In this document: positions 61,669 through 64,000 of the stretch, piece after piece
Numbering within the stretch: position 1 is the stretch's first letter
Layout of the letters: every line of letters begins with the position of its first letter
NCBI GenBank assembly: GCA_035296325.1
Contig: DATHBD010000073.1
Span: 1 to 64,000, forward strand
Length of the DNA: 64,000 bases
Direction: 5' to 3'
Origin: DATHBD01 sp035296325
GTDB lineage: Bacteria > Actinomycetota > Actinomycetes > Mycobacteriales > Micromonosporaceae
Program-made: the position numbers and the translations under genes
The notes under the pieces: model-generated
Database searches by the model: none
What the model was told of the DNA's origin: nothing
The model's input: the letters and a program-made list of their open reading frames with translations, nothing else

Positions 61669-62358
61669 ATGGCGGCGCGGATCCTGGTGGCGGAGGACGA
61701 CCCTAAGCAGGCACATCTGGTGCGGCTGTACCTCGAACGGGAGGGTCACAGCGTGCTCACGGTGGCCGACGGCCGAGCCGCACTGGAGCAGGCCCGCAGC
61801 CGACGACCCGATCTGGTCGTGCTGGACGTGATGATGCCCGGCGTTGACGGCCTCGACGTGTGCCGGATCCTGCGGACCGAGTCCAAGGTGCCGATCCTGC
61901 TGCTCACCGCCCGGTCGACCGAGGACGACGTGCTGCTCGGGTTGGACATCGGGGCCGACGACTACGTCACCAAGCCGTACAGCCCCCGCGAGCTGACCGC
62001 ACGGATCCGGGCGCTGCTCCGCCGCTCCGGGGTGATCGCGCCGGATGGTGACGCGCCGCTGACCGTCGGAGACCTGACGGTCGATGCCGGCCGGTTCGAG
62101 GTGCAGGTCGGCGGGCGACCGGTCGAGCTGACCGCCAAGGAGTTCGGCATCCTGGAGGTGCTGGCGGCCGCGCCGGGCCGGGTCTTCACCAGGGCTCAGA
62201 TCATCGAGCGTGCCTTCGGCTTCGACCAGTACGTGCTGGAGCGCACCGTGGACGCGCATGTGATGAACCTGCGGCGCAAGATCGAGTCGGACCCGACGGA
62301 GCCGCGGTACGTGCAGACGGTCTACGGGCGCGGCTACCGGATGCCGGAGTCGCCGTGA
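61669..62358 (+). CDS. OmpR/PhoB-family response regulator
   Basis: A 229-residue regulator: receiver with the acidic pair VAEDD, phospho-acceptor Asp53 (VVLDVMMPG) and Lys102 (TKPYSP), and a winged helix (~130-225; LTAKEFGILEVLAAAPGRVF, RTVDAHVMNLRRKIE, RYVQTVYGRGYRM). Its stop overlaps the kinase gene GTG by 4 nt. The pair is BaeSR-like. Likely binds the direct repeats upstream. Confidence 0.93.
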   Translation: MAARILVAEDDPKQAHLVRLYLEREGHSVLTVADGRAALEQARSRRPDLVVLDVMMPGVDGLDVCRILRTESKVPILLLTARSTEDDVLLGLDIGADDYVTKPYSPRELTARIRALLRRSGVIAPDGDAPLTVGDLTVDAGRFEVQVGGRPVELTAKEFGILEVLAAAPGRVFTRAQIIERAFGFDQYVLERTVDAHVMNLRRKIESDPTEPRYVQTVYGRGYRMPESP

Positions 62359-64000
62359 CGTTCCGGCTGCGCGTCCTGGCGCTCATCGTGCTGGTGGCCA
62401 CGGTGACGACGGCGGCGAGCGCGTGGCTCACCGTGCGGTTGGCCAGCAGCGAGGCGGAACGGATGACGGTGGTCACTGCGGCGGATCGCGAGCTCATCAC
62501 CAACGCGATCACCAGGTACGGCCGCGCGCACGGCACCTGGGAAGGCGTAGCGGACGAGGTGCGTCGGCTCTCAGAGAGGACCGGCGAGCGGATTCACCTA
62601 CAGACGCAGGATCTGACAACAGTGGTGGCGGATAGCGACGCCATCGCCGGACGTACACCTCGTCCGATGGGACAGTTCCTGGCCAGCATCGAGGTGGGGC
62701 CACCCAGTCTTCGGCTGCCCGCGGACGCGGCGACGGCTGCAGCCATCACCCTGGCGGAGATCGAGGTCTACCGCACCGGCGTTCGGTTCGCCGCATGTAT
62801 GACCCGACTCGCCGTGCCCACCAGGTACACCCTCGACGAGTACGGGGTGCCCCGTTTCGAGGCGGACGATCCACGAGCACATTTGGCGGAAGCATGCCGG
62901 GCGCAGTCGGAAAGCTTGCCGGCCGCTCGCGACACCGACGCCGTGGTCGTAGGCCGGTGCCTGACCGCGCCCTCTGAGCATTGCTTCGGAGAGGCGTTCC
63001 TGCTCAGGACCCACGAGGGCGACCCGGCTGAACTGCGTCTGTCCATCGGGGTAGCACGGCCTGATCCGACACGGGTCGCTGGCGCCGTCGTGCCGCCCGT
63101 GGCCGCCGTTGCCTTACTGGTGATCTTGGGCACGGTCCTGCTGAGTCGGCATGTGCTGCGGCCGATCGAGCGGCTGACCGCAGCCTCGCAGCGCCTCGGC
63201 GAGGGCGATCTCAGCGAACGGGTGCCGGCGGTCGGCCGGGACGAACTCGCCGACCTGGCGCGATCCTTCAACCGGATGGCGGACTCCATCCAGCGTGCGG
63301 AGGAGCGCCAACGCCGGATGATCACCGATGTCGCCCACGAGCTGCGCACCCCACTGGCCAACCTCCGCGGTTACCTGGAGGCGCTCAAGGATGGCGTCAT
63401 CGCCCCGGACCCGGACCTTTTCCGGTCACTGCACGACGAGACGCTCCTGCAGCAGCGCATCGTCGATGATCTTCAGACGCTCGCGCTCGCTGAGGCGGGT
63501 GCGCTGACCTACCACTGGGCGACGGTCGATGTCGGGGAGCTGCTGGAGACGGCTGGAACCGCCCACTCGCCGGTCGCCGCGGCCGGCGGCGTTGCGCTGG
63601 ACATCGACGTGACCGGGCAGGTGTCGATCCGGGCCGATCCGGACCGGCTCCGTCAGGTGCTCGGCATTCTGCTGACCAACGCCGTGCGGCACTCCCCGAC
63701 CGGCGCGACGGTGACCCTGCGGGCGGCCGAGGAGCAGGGCACCGCGGTGCTCCGCGTCATCGACCACGGCAGTGGCATTTCGGAGGCGGACCTGCCGCAC
63801 GTCTTTGACCGGTTCTGGCGCGCCGACTCGGCCCGTCAGCGGACGACCGGCGGCAGCGGACTGGGTCTTGCGATCGCGCGTCAGATCGTCGCGGACCACG
63901 ACGGAGACCTCAGCGTCACCAGCCGGCCCGGTGAAGGGAGCACGTTCGCCATCGCCGTACCGGCCGTCACCGACGCCGTCAGCGACCGAGATTGCCGGTA
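62355..64000 (+). CDS. Sensor histidine kinase (BaeS-like), end at window edge
   Basis: A 548-residue-plus membrane kinase starting at GTG 62355. A first transmembrane helix (VLALIVLVATVTTAASAW), a periplasmic sensor with several Cys (AACMTRLAV, EACRAQSE, GRCLTAPSEHCFGEAF), a second helix (VVPPVAAVALLVILGTVLL), HAMP (~270-320), the H-box DVAHELRTPLANL with His328, then N, G1 and G2 boxes (LTNAVRHSPTGATVTL, IDHGSGISEADL, GGSGLGLAIARQIV). The last complete codons read DRDCR and the final two bases TA likely begin the stop just past 64000. Confidence 0.92.
   Translation, partial: MTFRLRVLALIVLVATVTTAASAWLTVRLASSEAERMTVVTAADRELITNAITRYGRAHGTWEGVADEVRRLSERTGERIHLQTQDLTTVVADSDAIAGRTPRPMGQFLASIEVGPPSLRLPADAATAAAITLAEIEVYRTGVRFAACMTRLAVPTRYTLDEYGVPRFEADDPRAHLAEACRAQSESLPAARDTDAVVVGRCLTAPSEHCFGEAFLLRTHEGDPAELRLSIGVARPDPTRVAGAVVPPVAAVALLVILGTVLLSRHVLRPIERLTAASQRLGEGDLSERVPAVGRDELADLARSFNRMADSIQRAEERQRRMITDVAHELRTPLANLRGYLEALKDGVIAPDPDLFRSLHDETLLQQRIVDDLQTLALAEAGALTYHWATVDVGELLETAGTAHSPVAAAGGVALDIDVTGQVSIRADPDRLRQVLGILLTNAVRHSPTGATVTLRAAEEQGTAVLRVIDHGSGISEADLPHVFDRFWRADSARQRTTGGSGLGLAIARQIVADHDGDLSVTSRPGEGSTFAIAVPAVTDAVSDRDCR

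Overview
The window is high-GC DNA with many GTG starts, ATGA/GTGA gene overlaps, several probably leaderless promoters and dense secondary-metabolite and regulatory content. This points to a filamentous actinobacterium. A Micromonosporaceae member (Micromonospora/Actinoplanes-like) is my best guess from the gene families, not something proven here.

Layout. 1-1.6 kb: 5' part of htpG, running off the left edge. 1.7-14 kb: a candidate conflict or cell-death island made of a lipoprotein, an ECF sigma factor, a small putative sigma partner, an intracellular subtilisin-like (S8) protease, a TPR-CHAT caspase-like protease, a stand-alone class III nucleotide cyclase, an ArsB/SLC13-type permease and a 1,293-residue WD40-KAP P-loop NTPase. 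14-19.7 kb: housekeeping genes (YajQ, SpoU/TrmH methyltransferase, THUMP/RlmKL-like methyltransferase) and a SoxR regulator divergent from a split transketolase. 19.7-24.7 kb: a decaying patch (probable frameshifted small membrane gene, a phosphotransferase cut by one in-frame stop, a GNAT acetyltransferase, a NarL-type regulator remnant) around an intact KhtT/KhtU-like K+/H+ antiporter. 24.7-27.3 kb: DrrAB-type drug efflux ABC pair with a divergent TetR regulator. 27.4-29.7 kb: a HelD/HelR-type helicase with a rifamycin-associated element upstream, suggesting rifamycin resistance by RNA polymerase rescue. 30.8-33 kb: a translationally coupled membrane protein / winged-helix regulator / Tat-exported hydrolase operon.

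33.4-42.8 kb: a class III (SapB-like) lanthipeptide cluster. It has an atypical NarL-type regulator, two ABC exporters, a prolyl oligopeptidase (likely leader peptidase), a 44-residue precursor with two Ser-xx-Ser/Thr-xxx-Cys ring motifs, and a LanKC synthetase. The order LanKC-precursor-transporters with a separate regulator mirrors ramCSAB/ramR of Streptomyces. 43-46.9 kb: a subtilisin-inhibitor-like (SSI) secreted protein with Arg at P1, and a rare three-domain envelope enzyme (NodB deacetylase + GT2 glycosyltransferase + LytR-CpsA-Psr) preceded by a 66-residue membrane protein.

47.7-55.6 kb: a pectin-utilisation locus with three secreted pectate lyases (one PL3 with a ricin-type lectin domain, two PL1) and a CUT1-type sugar ABC importer, with LacI-type operator palindromes at two promoters. 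55.9-64 kb: a GAF-like LuxR regulator, a VOC protein, an FN3-CBM2 secreted protein, asparagine synthase, and an OmpR/BaeS-type two-component system running off the right edge. No rRNA, tRNA, CRISPR array or insertion sequence was recognised.
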